From NCBI RefSeq assembly GCF_000019785.1, contig NC_010524.1, positions 4,514,001-4,578,000 of the forward strand: a stretch of DNA of 64,000 bases, in the 5' to 3' direction. Positions 43,822 to 55,821 of this stretch are shown here, one piece after another. How positions within the stretch are numbered: position 1 is the first letter of the stretch; each line of letters opens with the position of its first letter. Position numbers and translations under genes: made by a program. The stretch comes from Leptothrix cholodnii SP-6 (GTDB lineage: Bacteria; Pseudomonadota; Gammaproteobacteria; Burkholderiales; Burkholderiaceae_C). The notes under the pieces were generated by a model, which had not been told where the DNA came from, made no database searches, and was given only the letters and a program-made list of their open reading frames with translations.

Positions 43822-44019
43822 TCAAGGCCCGTGCAGGCGACCCCACACGATCACCGCCACGAAGATCCCCACGATCAGCAGCCAGGTGCGCGCCGCGTCG
43901 GTCCAGCGGCCGTGCCGCCAGCGCGCGTGCAGGGCCAGCACGAGCAGCAGCACGGCCACCAGCGCCAGCAGCGTGTAGGCCGGGTTGCCGGGCAGCAGGG
44001 TCGACAGCGGCAGGTTCAC
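43822..44019 (-). CDS. Small two-helix membrane protein, hypothetical
   Basis: 65-residue protein, GTG start at 44019, 13 bp after the stop of the large hybrid kinase on the same strand. Two hydrophobic segments (YTLLALVAVLLLVLAL, residues ~15-30; WLLIVGIFVAVIVW, ~46-59) flank a basic loop HARWRHGRW. A small inner-membrane helical hairpin is predicted. The position suggests co-expression with the kinase. No family recognised. The reading could be shortened if a later start is used. Confidence 0.5.
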   Translation of the reverse strand: MNLPLSTLLPGNPAYTLLALVAVLLLVLALHARWRHGRWTDAARTWLLIVGIFVAVIVWGRLHGP

Positions 44020-44032
44020 GGCAGCCCCCGGT

Positions 44033-48034
<4,002 letters not shown>

Positions 48035-48149
48035 CGAGGCGCATTCCTGGTTACACAGACAAGAGACGGCGCCTCCACGACACCGTGCCATCGGTCGGAG
48101 GGTATTTGAATTCACGTCGGGCCGCCGTGCGCCGGGCCGCAGGACGGAA

Positions 48150-48163
48150 TTGATCCACGTCAA
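48150..48163. promoter_or_regulatory. FNR/Anr-like box
   Basis: TTGATCCACGTCAA matches the FNR-family consensus TTGAT-N4-ATCAA at nine of ten specified bases. It lies in the 232-bp gap between the divergent hybrid kinase (start 116 bp away) and trkA (104 bp away), close to the middle, so it could activate or repress either gene under low oxygen. No other regulatory element was seen in the gap. Confidence 0.5.
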
Positions 48164-48266
48164 CGGCATCGCAGGGCGACACCGGCCGACCCGCCGGCGC
48201 GACGGCATCACCCGAAGATCACGTCGGCGCAGCGATCGACCGGCCCGGCCTGCCTATCATGACTGC

Positions 48267-49682
48267 ATGAACATCATCATCCTGGGGGCCGGCCGCGTCG
48301 GGGAGAGCGTGGCCGAGAGCCTGGTCTCCGAGCGCAACGACATCACCGTGATCGACACCGATCCGGCCCGCCTGCGGCTGCTGCAGGACCGGCTCGACCT
48401 GCGCGGCGTGACCGGCAACGGCATCCAGCCCTCGGTGCTCGAAACCGCCGGCGCGCGCGACGCCGACATGCTGATCGCCTGCGCCCCGGCCGACGAGACC
48501 AACCTGGTGGCCTGCAAGGTGGCGCACGAGCGCTTCGGCATCCAGACCCGCATCGCCCGCATCCGCTCGCCCGAGTTCATGGCCGGCACCGACCTGCTCG
48601 GCACCGGCGGTTTCGCGGTCAACGAGGTGATCTGCCCGGAAGAATCGGTCACCCGCTACATCCGCAAGCTGATCGAATACCCCGAGGCGCTGCAGGTGCT
48701 CGAGTTTGCCGACGGCGCGGCCAGCCTGATCGCGGTGCGTGCGGTCAGCGGCGGGCCGATGGTGCGCCACATCATCTCGGAGCTGCCGCAGCTGGTGCCG
48801 GGCGTGGCGATGCGCTTCGTGGCGATCTACCGGCAGACCGAAGACCACGCCGACGAGCGCGTGGTGTGCGACGGCCGCACCCGCATCGAGCCGGGCGACG
48901 AGGTCTTCGTGCTCGCCGCCACCCGCGACATCCGCCGCGTGCTCGACGCGCTGCGCCGGCGCGACGAGCCGGTGCGCCGCGTCATGATCGCCGGCGGCGG
49001 CCGGGTCGGGCTGCGGCTGGCACGCGAGATCGCCGACGACTGCCGCATCAAGCTGGTCGAGAGCGCCGCCGCGCGCTGCGAGTACCTCACCACCCAGGTC
49101 GCCGACACCGTGCTGGTGCTGCACGGCGACTCGACCGACGAGGACCTGCTCGAACGCGAGCAGATCGACGAGACCGACCTGTTCGTCTCGCTCACCAGCG
49201 ACGACGAGGACAACATCATGGGCTGCCTGCTGGCCAAGCGCATGGGCGCCAAGCGGGTGCTGGCGCTGATCAACCGGCGTGCCTATGCCGATCTGGTGCA
49301 GGGCACGCAGATCGACATCGCGCTGTCGCCGGCGCAGACCGTGATCGGCGAACTGCTTGCGCACGTGCGCCGCGGCGACATCGAGGCGGTCTACAGCCTG
49401 CGCCGCGGCGCGGCCGAGGCGCTGGAGGCGGTGGCCCGCGGCGACCGCAAGACCTCGAAGGTGGTGGGCCGGCGCATCGACGAGATCCGGCTGCCCAAGG
49501 GCGCCGAGATCGGCGCGCTGGTGCGCGGCGAGCCCGGCGCGGACAACGAGCGCGAGGTGATCATTCCGCACCACGACACCGTGATCGAGCAGAACGACCA
49601 CGTCATCGTCTTCCTGCCGCGCAAGCGCATGGTGCGCGAGATCGAGAAGCTCTTCCAGGTCAGTGCGACCTTCATGTTCTGA
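48267..49682 (+). CDS. trkA: Trk potassium uptake regulatory subunit TrkA
   Basis: 471-residue peripheral membrane protein that gates the TrkH channel by binding NAD(H) or ATP. It is made of two RCK units: MNIIILGAGRVGESVAESL (GxGxxG plus DITVIDTD) and, from ~residue 230, RRVMIAGGGRVGLRLAREI, each with a C-terminal RCK_C domain. Length is standard. trkH follows 20 bp downstream. The divergent kinase upstream has a KdpD-like membrane domain. Confidence 0.96.
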   Translation: MNIIILGAGRVGESVAESLVSERNDITVIDTDPARLRLLQDRLDLRGVTGNGIQPSVLETAGARDADMLIACAPADETNLVACKVAHERFGIQTRIARIRSPEFMAGTDLLGTGGFAVNEVICPEESVTRYIRKLIEYPEALQVLEFADGAASLIAVRAVSGGPMVRHIISELPQLVPGVAMRFVAIYRQTEDHADERVVCDGRTRIEPGDEVFVLAATRDIRRVLDALRRRDEPVRRVMIAGGGRVGLRLAREIADDCRIKLVESAAARCEYLTTQVADTVLVLHGDSTDEDLLEREQIDETDLFVSLTSDDEDNIMGCLLAKRMGAKRVLALINRRAYADLVQGTQIDIALSPAQTVIGELLAHVRRGDIEAVYSLRRGAAEALEAVARGDRKTSKVVGRRIDEIRLPKGAEIGALVRGEPGADNEREVIIPHHDTVIEQNDHVIVFLPRKRMVREIEKLFQVSATFMF

Positions 49683-49702
49683 CCCCCTCCCGGAGAGTTT
49701 CG

Positions 49703-51160
49703 ATGCGCAAGCTGCTTGGCGTGCTGCCGGTGCTCGGCGTGGTGCTGGTGGTGTTCTGCCTGACGATGCTGGTGCCGCTGGCGTTTTCCTGGGTGCAGGA
49801 CGACGGTGCCCAGTTCGACCACCTGCGCGCGATCGCCAGCACGCTGGCCTGCGGCATCGTGCTGCGACTGCTCGGCCACCGTTATCAGCGCGAACTGCAA
49901 CCGCGCGACGGCTTCGTGCTGGTCGCGCTGGTCTGGACGGTGCTGCCGGCCTTCGGCGCCTTGCCGCTGTGGCTGGCGATCGACGGCCTGAGCCCCACCG
50001 ACGCCTATTTCGAGGCGGTGTCGGGCCTCACCACCACCGGCGCCACCGTGCTGACAGGCCTGGAGCGGCTGCCCGTATCGATCAACGTGTGGCGCTGCCT
50101 GATGGTGCTGATCGGTGGCATGGGCATCGTGGTGCTGGCGGTGGCCGTGCTTCCGTTGCTGGGCGTGGGTGGCGCCCAGCTCTTCAAGGCCGAGTCCGCC
50201 GGTCCGATGAAGGACGAGAAGCTGACCCCGCGCATCGCCGAAACCGCACGCGGGCTGTGGAGCGTCTACTTCGTGTTCGCGGTGGCCTGCTGCCTCGCCT
50301 ACCGCTGGGCCGGCATGGGCTGGACCGACGCCTTCATGCACATGTGCAGCACGATGGGCCTGGGCGGTTTTGCGGCCTACGACGCCAGCTTCGGCGCCTT
50401 CGACTCGCCCCGCATCGAGGCGGTCGCGATCGTCTTCATGCTGCTGGCGGGTATCAACTTCGCGCTCTATTTCATGGCCTTCAAGCGCCGCAGCCTGCGC
50501 GGCCTCTGGCGCAACATCGAGGTGCGTGGTTACGTGATCCTGATGTTCGGTGCGGTGATGTTGATCGCGGCCTTCCTGGCCACGCACCAGGTCTACCCCA
50601 CGTTCGGCGAATCATTGCGGCATGCCGCCTTCAGCGTGGTCTCGGTGGCCACCACCACCGGTTTCGCCACCGTGGACTACGCGCTGTGGCCGGCCTTCGC
50701 CCCGGTGCTGATGCTGCTTCTGTGCGGCTTTGCCACCTGCGCGGGCTCGACCGGCGGCGGCATCAAGCTGATCCGTGCGCTGCTGCTGATGAAACAGGCC
50801 CAGCGCGAGCTGATCCGCATCGTGCATCCGCGCGCGGTGGTGCCGGTCACGCTGGGTGGCCAGGTCGTGCCGCAGCAGGTGCTGATCTCGGTGATCGCCT
50901 ACATGCTGGCCTATGGCGCGGTCACTCTCATCGCTTCACTCATGCTGCTGTTCACCGGGCTGGACATGGTCAGCGCCGTCACCGCGGTGATCGCCTGCAT
51001 CAACAACACCGGGCCCGGCCTGGGGCAGGTCGGCCCCTCGGGGAACTACCAGGGCCTGAGCGACGTGCAGACATGGATCTGCAGCGCCACCATGCTGCTC
51101 GGCCGGCTCGAACTGCTGAGCCTGCTGGTGCTGTTCACGCCGACGTTCTGGCGGGCCTGA
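49703..51160 (+). CDS. trkH: Trk potassium uptake channel TrkH
   Basis: 485-residue polytopic membrane transporter of the TrkH/TrkG/KtrB family with four selectivity repeats, recognisable as SGLTTTGATVL, MGLGGFAAYDASF, SVATTTGFATVDY and CINNTGPGLGQVG. About ten hydrophobic helices are visible. It begins with ATG at 49703 behind a CGGAGAG ribosome site and forms an operon with trkA, giving a complete low-affinity K+ uptake system. Confidence 0.96.
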   Translation: MRKLLGVLPVLGVVLVVFCLTMLVPLAFSWVQDDGAQFDHLRAIASTLACGIVLRLLGHRYQRELQPRDGFVLVALVWTVLPAFGALPLWLAIDGLSPTDAYFEAVSGLTTTGATVLTGLERLPVSINVWRCLMVLIGGMGIVVLAVAVLPLLGVGGAQLFKAESAGPMKDEKLTPRIAETARGLWSVYFVFAVACCLAYRWAGMGWTDAFMHMCSTMGLGGFAAYDASFGAFDSPRIEAVAIVFMLLAGINFALYFMAFKRRSLRGLWRNIEVRGYVILMFGAVMLIAAFLATHQVYPTFGESLRHAAFSVVSVATTTGFATVDYALWPAFAPVLMLLLCGFATCAGSTGGGIKLIRALLLMKQAQRELIRIVHPRAVVPVTLGGQVVPQQVLISVIAYMLAYGAVTLIASLMLLFTGLDMVSAVTAVIACINNTGPGLGQVGPSGNYQGLSDVQTWICSATMLLGRLELLSLLVLFTPTFWRA

Positions 51161-51161
51161 G

Positions 51162-51174
51162 GCGCAGCCTGCGC
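51162..51174. terminator. Short hairpin between trkH and the convergent HEAT-repeat gene
   Basis: GCGCAG-C-CTGCGC fills the 15-bp gap between the two convergent stops. As RNA it would fold as a 5-bp stem with a 3-nt loop. No T-tract, so terminator function is weakly supported. Confidence 0.25.
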
Positions 51175-51175
51175 G

Positions 51176-52534
51176 TCACTGCGGCCGACCGGCGAAGACC
51201 CACTGCCCCGGCTCGAATCCCGCGCCCGGCCCCGCCACCCACCGGCCGATGGCTTCGATGGCCTGGCACTGCCGTGCCACCCGCATGTCGGCTTCGAAGG
51301 GCCGGTCGCAGCCATAGCGCACGGCCAACTCGCGTGCGGCTGCGCAGCGCAGGCGAGCGTCGGCCTGCGGATCGGCCAGATTGGCCAGCAGCACGGCGGG
51401 CGAACAAGGCCGGCCACTGCGGTAGCGCAAGGCCGGATCGAAGCGGGCAGCGTGTTCGCTGAACCATTGCTTCCATTGCGCCTGCTCGGTGCTGAGTTTG
51501 TCGACGGTCTCACCATACGGCCGGCCATCGGGCCGTTTGGGCGCTTCGCGGTACCTGTGCCAGGCCTGCAGCTCGTTGCCGATCAGCGCGTCTTCGTTCA
51601 CCTCTTCGGCCACGAAGACCGCTTGCACCAGCGGCGCGCCGCTGACCCAGTGCAGCGCCAGCGCAGCAGATTCGGCCAACTCGGGCCGGGCCAGGCTGTC
51701 GTGCAGCGCGCGCAGCGAGCCGGGGTCGCCCAGCAGCCCGAGGGCCAGCAGATCGGAGGCCGTGGCGCGGCCTGCTTGGGCCGCAGCGGCGAGGGCCCGG
51801 GCGGTGTGGCGGTCACCGGCCAGGGCGGTGCGCAGGGCCTGCGGGAAGGTATCGCCCCCGGGCTCGCCCAGAGGCGGCGGCGCGACACCCAGGCGCAGCA
51901 GGGCGTCGAGGGCCGCGTCGCGCACGGCGGGGTGTTCGCTGCGCGTGCAGGCTTGAAGCAGGCCCTGCACGCCGGGCTCGCCCAGCAGGCCGAGGGCATC
52001 GACGATGCGCTCGAGACCGGCGGCGTGGCCGTGGTTGCGCAGGGCCTGCACGAGCTGCGGCCCGAAGGGCAGCCGGCGTCGACCCGTCACGCTGGCCAGC
52101 AGCGGGGTGAGGCGCGCGTCGCGCCGCTCGATGGCCTGGCCGATGAACGGAGCCCAGTCGTCGGGCATCTCGTGGATCAGCGCATCGGCCACGGCCGCAG
52201 CCTTCTGCGGGTCGGCCATGTCGAGATCGCGCAGGACGACCGCGAGCAGGCCGCTCTGCTTCTGGCGGCAGCAGATGCAGACGGCGGCATGCAGCTCACC
52301 GACATCGCCCTCGGCGGCGCGGCGGCGGCAGACATCGAGCGCCAGCGTGTCTCCGACGACGAGTGCGTCGAGGTGCTCCTCCATGCGCGCTTCGAGGGCG
52401 GCGAGGTCCTGCCAGGGTTGGCCGGGCTTGCGCAGCAGCGCGCCGCGCTGTTCGTGGAGAAACGAGAGGTCTTCGAGGTGCTCTTCGTACAACCCGACGT
52501 GAAAGGCGCGCAGCGTGGTGGCCATGCGGGTCAT
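51176..52534 (-). CDS. T6SS-associated HEAT-repeat-like protein (TIGR02270 type)
   Basis: 452-residue soluble helical protein resembling the TIGR02270 group, which is found with T6SS effector clusters. It shows HEAT-like segments such as GLERIVDALGLLGEPGVQGLL, HPAVRDAALDALLRLG and ARALAAAAQAGRATASDL, and WYREAPKRPDGR-like text (HRYREAPKRPDGRPYG). A CxCC cluster occurs at VCICC. Its ATG overlaps the DUF2169 gene stop (ATGA), so the two are translationally coupled. Probably an effector-loading or stability factor; the role is unproven. Confidence 0.8.
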   Translation of the reverse strand: MTRMATTLRAFHVGLYEEHLEDLSFLHEQRGALLRKPGQPWQDLAALEARMEEHLDALVVGDTLALDVCRRRAAEGDVGELHAAVCICCRQKQSGLLAVVLRDLDMADPQKAAAVADALIHEMPDDWAPFIGQAIERRDARLTPLLASVTGRRRLPFGPQLVQALRNHGHAAGLERIVDALGLLGEPGVQGLLQACTRSEHPAVRDAALDALLRLGVAPPPLGEPGGDTFPQALRTALAGDRHTARALAAAAQAGRATASDLLALGLLGDPGSLRALHDSLARPELAESAALALHWVSGAPLVQAVFVAEEVNEDALIGNELQAWHRYREAPKRPDGRPYGETVDKLSTEQAQWKQWFSEHAARFDPALRYRSGRPCSPAVLLANLADPQADARLRCAAARELAVRYGCDRPFEADMRVARQCQAIEAIGRWVAGPGAGFEPGQWVFAGRPQ

Positions 52535-53652
52535 GCCTCGTCGTTCGCGGTGGGAGCGGCGTCTTCTTCGGCCGCATCCCGTGTCAGCAGCGCGAGTGCG
52601 GCGGCTTTCTCGGCGGCGTGCCAGGCGGCGGCCTGCGCATCGGGGTGCAGTTCGATGGCCAGCACGTCGTGCGGGCCGTTGCGCACGGCGAGGTGGGCGC
52701 GCCACATCAGCGTGACGCGGCGGGCGTCGAGGTCGATGGTGACGGTGTCGAGCACGGTCTGCAGCGCCTGCCACCGGCGCCCGCGCAGCCCGATGCGGCA
52801 GGCGGGCGCAGGCCCGCCGGGCAGGCGGAAGTCGACCCGGCCTTCGGGGGCCATGCCGATCACGACCGCCACTTCGTCACCCCTCAGGTAGCCGGGGGCG
52901 ACCAGCCCCGGCGAGGCGGCGTTGAAGAAGCGACGGTCGAAGTCGCGCGGCAGCAGCGGCCGGCGCGTCTTGACCCACAGGGCGTCGTAGGTGCCGGCAA
53001 GACCCAGGCGCGGCTGCCAGTCGGGGCCGATGAAACCGAAACCGGCCGGCGGAGGGGTGTCGTCGACCGAAGCCATCAGGTGCTGCGGATCCTCGAAGTT
53101 GGGCAGCCAGGCTTCTTCTTCGGGCTTCAGGTGGGCCCGCAGGCCCACGCCGACGGGATTGCGCGCCTCCCGGCGGTGTTGGCCCGGGTCGGCATCGCTG
53201 CGATCCCAGCCACCGAAGGCCCGCTCGTACACCAGCGGCAGGCGCTCGAAGGGCGCGGGCCTGCCGATCATCGCCAGGCCCAGCCGCCGCACGACACGTC
53301 GGTCACCGAAGACCTTGACGGTCTTTTGCAGCGGACCGACACGCAGGCCCACGAGGCCCTCGGTGCGGTCGGCCGACGTGGGCAGGGCATGACCGATCAG
53401 CACCACGTCGGTGGCCGGCTTGATGAAGGCGATCTGCGGCTCGCTGACCAGGCTGGTGGTGGCCGGGTCACCCCGCCACTTGCCACCGAGTAACACCGGC
53501 GGTTGTGGCTCGATCAGCTGCAAGGCGCCGCCCGGGCCGAGCGTGTAGACGGCCTGCACGCAGGTGACGAACTGCGGCACCCCTTCTTCGTCGGTCAGCA
53601 GCTGGGCTTCGAAGGCGAAGCCGGTGTGGTTGACGAGTTCGGGATGGGGCAT
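52531..53652 (-). CDS. DUF2169 protein, probable T6SS effector/PAAR chaperone
   Basis: 373-residue protein with a DUF2169 domain: PQFVTCVQAVYTL near the start, KPATDVVLIGHALP, VFGDRRVVR, PLVYERAFGG and RLGLAGTYDALWVKTRRPLLPRDFDRRFF. DUF2169 proteins occur beside PAAR-like DUF4150 and VgrG genes and are thought to help load effectors onto the spike. Here the DUF4150 gene is five genes upstream in the same transcript. The start ATG at 53652 lies 3 bp after the preceding gene stop. Confidence 0.87.
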   Translation of the reverse strand: MPHPELVNHTGFAFEAQLLTDEEGVPQFVTCVQAVYTLGPGGALQLIEPQPPVLLGGKWRGDPATTSLVSEPQIAFIKPATDVVLIGHALPTSADRTEGLVGLRVGPLQKTVKVFGDRRVVRRLGLAMIGRPAPFERLPLVYERAFGGWDRSDADPGQHRREARNPVGVGLRAHLKPEEEAWLPNFEDPQHLMASVDDTPPPAGFGFIGPDWQPRLGLAGTYDALWVKTRRPLLPRDFDRRFFNAASPGLVAPGYLRGDEVAVVIGMAPEGRVDFRLPGGPAPACRIGLRGRRWQALQTVLDTVTIDLDARRVTLMWRAHLAVRNGPHDVLAIELHPDAQAAAWHAAEKAAALALLTRDAAEEDAAPTANDEA

Positions 53653-53655
53653 GGC

Positions 53656-54465
53656 TCAGGCCTCGTCCGCGTCAGGGTCGAATCCGGCAGGCGGCCCCTC
53701 GGGCACCGGCGTGCGCATCGGCAGTCGCGCGCCGGCCGGGCAGTAGAGGTAGTCGCGCTCGGTCTTCAGGCCTTGTGCGATCGCCAGGCGCAGCAAGGCC
53801 AGGCCTTCGATGTAGACCCGCCGCTCGGCCACCACCTGGGGTGTCTCCAGCTGACAGCGGGCCAGGTCGGCGGCGAGGCTGTCGTGCCGCTCCTGCAGCA
53901 GCGCCTCGAAGGCGGCGTCGAAGCGGGCCTGCTCGCGTGACACCAAGGCGCGCAACACCTCGAGGCGCGCGCTCGGCTGGCCTTCGAGCGCGGCCTCGTA
54001 GCGCTCGAAGAAAGGCTGGTACACGCTGGCCGCCTGCACGCCATGCACCAGGCGATGCAGCACCTGCGCGCAACAGAAGTCGTCTTCGTACTCGCGCCGG
54101 GGCTGGAAGCTGCGCGGCGAAGCCCAGGCGATGCGGTGGGCCAGTGCGTGATCGCCCGAGGCGATGGCGTCGATCAGCCCGTGCATGCGGCCCGAGGCGA
54201 GGGGGTGGTCGTCGGTGCGGCCGGCCTGCTTCATGCGCCGCAGGTAGGCCTCTCGCACCCGGCCGCTGCGCACGAGGTTGTGCAGGAACTTGTCGCTCTC
54301 ACCCGTGGTGAGCAAGGCCATGATCGCGAGCGCGCGCAGCTTGGCGCACAGCTCGACGCTGGCGCGGCCCTGCTGCCCGACCTCGTGGCCCTCGTCGGCT
54401 TCGAAGCCCAGCAGCCAGAAGGCGGTGTCGTAGGCGAGTGCCTCGGCGTGGTCGGCGAGTTCCAT
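53656..54465 (-). CDS. Helical protein of the effector island, possible Imm49-like immunity protein
   Basis: 269-residue soluble protein with no signal peptide, mostly helical and acidic. Notable segments are SVELCAKLRALAIMALLTTGESDKFLHNLVRSG, EDDFCCAQVLHRLVHG and AERRVYIEGLALLRLAIAQG. Length and helical pattern recall the Imm49 immunity group, but I cannot confirm this by eye. Its ATG overlaps the stop of the upstream Imm11-like gene (TGATG), so it is made in step with it and the nuclease toxin. It may protect against the same toxin or a lost second one. Confidence 0.6.
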   Translation of the reverse strand: MELADHAEALAYDTAFWLLGFEADEGHEVGQQGRASVELCAKLRALAIMALLTTGESDKFLHNLVRSGRVREAYLRRMKQAGRTDDHPLASGRMHGLIDAIASGDHALAHRIAWASPRSFQPRREYEDDFCCAQVLHRLVHGVQAASVYQPFFERYEAALEGQPSARLEVLRALVSREQARFDAAFEALLQERHDSLAADLARCQLETPQVVAERRVYIEGLALLRLAIAQGLKTERDYLYCPAGARLPMRTPVPEGPPAGFDPDADEA

Positions 54466-55064
54466 CAGGCCTCGGGATAGTCGGACAGTTCGATCCAGCG
54501 CATGCCGGTCAGGCCGGCGGCGTCGATCCTGTCGGCCAGGCTGCGGTGCACGAGGATCACCTTCGTGAAGCCCGCAGGCCGCAACAGCAGGCGCCCGGCG
54601 GGGATGCGGCTTTCATCGATCACCAGGCGCCTGACCGCCTTGATGGCGGTTTTCTGGATGCGCCCGTAGGTCGGCTTGCACGCCGCGACATCGAGGCAAT
54701 CCACCGGGTGGATCGGATGCACGACGCAGTACGCCGCCTTCACCAAGCGCTTCTTGTGGTTGAGGATGGACACCGGCAGGTACTCGACCGCATCGGGCTG
54801 CTGCGCCTCGATGAGGTCGCGCAAGGCCTGTGACGCGACGATCAGCCGATCGATGTTGCGCAGGCTGTCGGTCAGGCCGATGTCGTCCGGGGTGTCGGGG
54901 TTCATCGCGAAGCGGGCCTGGCCGGGGAAGTCGTCGGCGACCGACTCGCCGTACAGCAGCTTCCAGTCGTCGTCGAACCCGGTCATGCCCGACAACGCAC
55001 ACGCGCCCTCGACGAGGTCGTGGGCCCAGACGACATGCGAGGAGGGAGCAGGTCTGGTGGCCAT
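54465..55064 (-). CDS. Imm11-like (DUF1629) immunity protein
   Basis: 199-residue soluble protein resembling the DUF1629/Imm11 family, which includes the Myxococcus protein MXAN_0049. Typical pieces are SLRNIDRLIVASQALRDLIE, VEYLPVSILNHKKR, YCVVHPIHPVDCLDV and a C-terminal LVHRSLADRIDAAGLTGMRWIEL. In Myxococcus a protein of this family neutralises an AHH-type nuclease toxin. Here the gene lies 10 bp downstream of an AHH nuclease gene, so it is very likely the cognate immunity gene. Confidence 0.82.
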   Translation of the reverse strand: MATRPAPSSHVVWAHDLVEGACALSGMTGFDDDWKLLYGESVADDFPGQARFAMNPDTPDDIGLTDSLRNIDRLIVASQALRDLIEAQQPDAVEYLPVSILNHKKRLVKAAYCVVHPIHPVDCLDVAACKPTYGRIQKTAIKAVRRLVIDESRIPAGRLLLRPAGFTKVILVHRSLADRIDAAGLTGMRWIELSDYPEA

Positions 55065-55074
55065 CGAACCGTCC

Positions 55075-55821
55075 TTACTTGAGCTGCTTGGCCAACCACT
55101 TCAGCTTGTTCATGGTTTCCTGCGTGAAGTTGAGCTTGGGGTAGCCCTTGGCGGTCACGCTCGCGGCCATCGAGAACGGCGCGTACCACTGCGAGTTCGG
55201 GGCGGCCCGGCCGGCCTGCCAGCCGGCGTGGGTGCCGCCGCTGCGTTTGCCCCGGGCTTTCAGCGCGCTCTTGAACTTGGACGACAGCGCGTCGAGTTCG
55301 CCGGCCAGATCGAAGGTGCTGGTGTCGTGGCCGGCCTTCTTGAGGTCCTTGACCACGTCACGCAGGTCGGCATCCACCTCTTCCTGGTAGCCGCCGTTGC
55401 CGGTGTGGTCCCAGTCGTGCTGCGGCAGGTTCTTGAAGGGCGGTGCCTTGCGGTTGGCCGCCCCCAGGGTCACGGCGGGGATGTTGCAGTACCACTTCAC
55501 CGTGTGGCCCCACAGTGGCATCGCGATCATGTTCTTGCGGGTGTTGATGCACCACTCGGTGTCGCCCACCAGCTTGCCCACCCCTTTGCCGCCGGCGTCG
55601 ACAATCATCACGCCGACCGACGCGGCACACAGGATGTGGTGCGCTTCGAAGGACTTGGGCGGCGGATTCGGGTTGCCCTTGATCTTGCGAACGAAGGCAT
55701 GGTCGGGCCAGTTGGGTCGGCACACGGCCACATAGTCGGCGTTGATCGAGCAGCCACACGAGGGCTGAGCGGCGACGGCGCAGAAGTCGTCCTTGAACTT
55801 CGCCCGGTTATGGCCGCCCAT
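55075..55821 (-). CDS. AHH-family nuclease toxin, predicted T6SS effector
   Basis: 248-residue stand-alone toxin. The AHH motif occurs at A60-H61-H62 (FEAHHILCAAS), with N97 (RKNMIAMPLWGH), and H135/H139 (LPQHDWDH) followed by Y145, the expected order for AHH/HNH-type DNases. The N-terminal ~50 residues hold several Cys (C14, C22, C24, C34) that may bind metal or attach to a carrier. It has no signal peptide or PAAR domain of its own, so it probably travels on the nearby DUF4150 PAAR-like protein and VgrG. Its start overlaps the end of the ketosynthase-like gene by 14 bp. Confidence 0.82.
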   Translation of the reverse strand: MGGHNRAKFKDDFCAVAAQPSCGCSINADYVAVCRPNWPDHAFVRKIKGNPNPPPKSFEAHHILCAASVGVMIVDAGGKGVGKLVGDTEWCINTRKNMIAMPLWGHTVKWYCNIPAVTLGAANRKAPPFKNLPQHDWDHTGNGGYQEEVDADLRDVVKDLKKAGHDTSTFDLAGELDALSSKFKSALKARGKRSGGTHAGWQAGRAAPNSQWYAPFSMAASVTAKGYPKLNFTQETMNKLKWLAKQLK

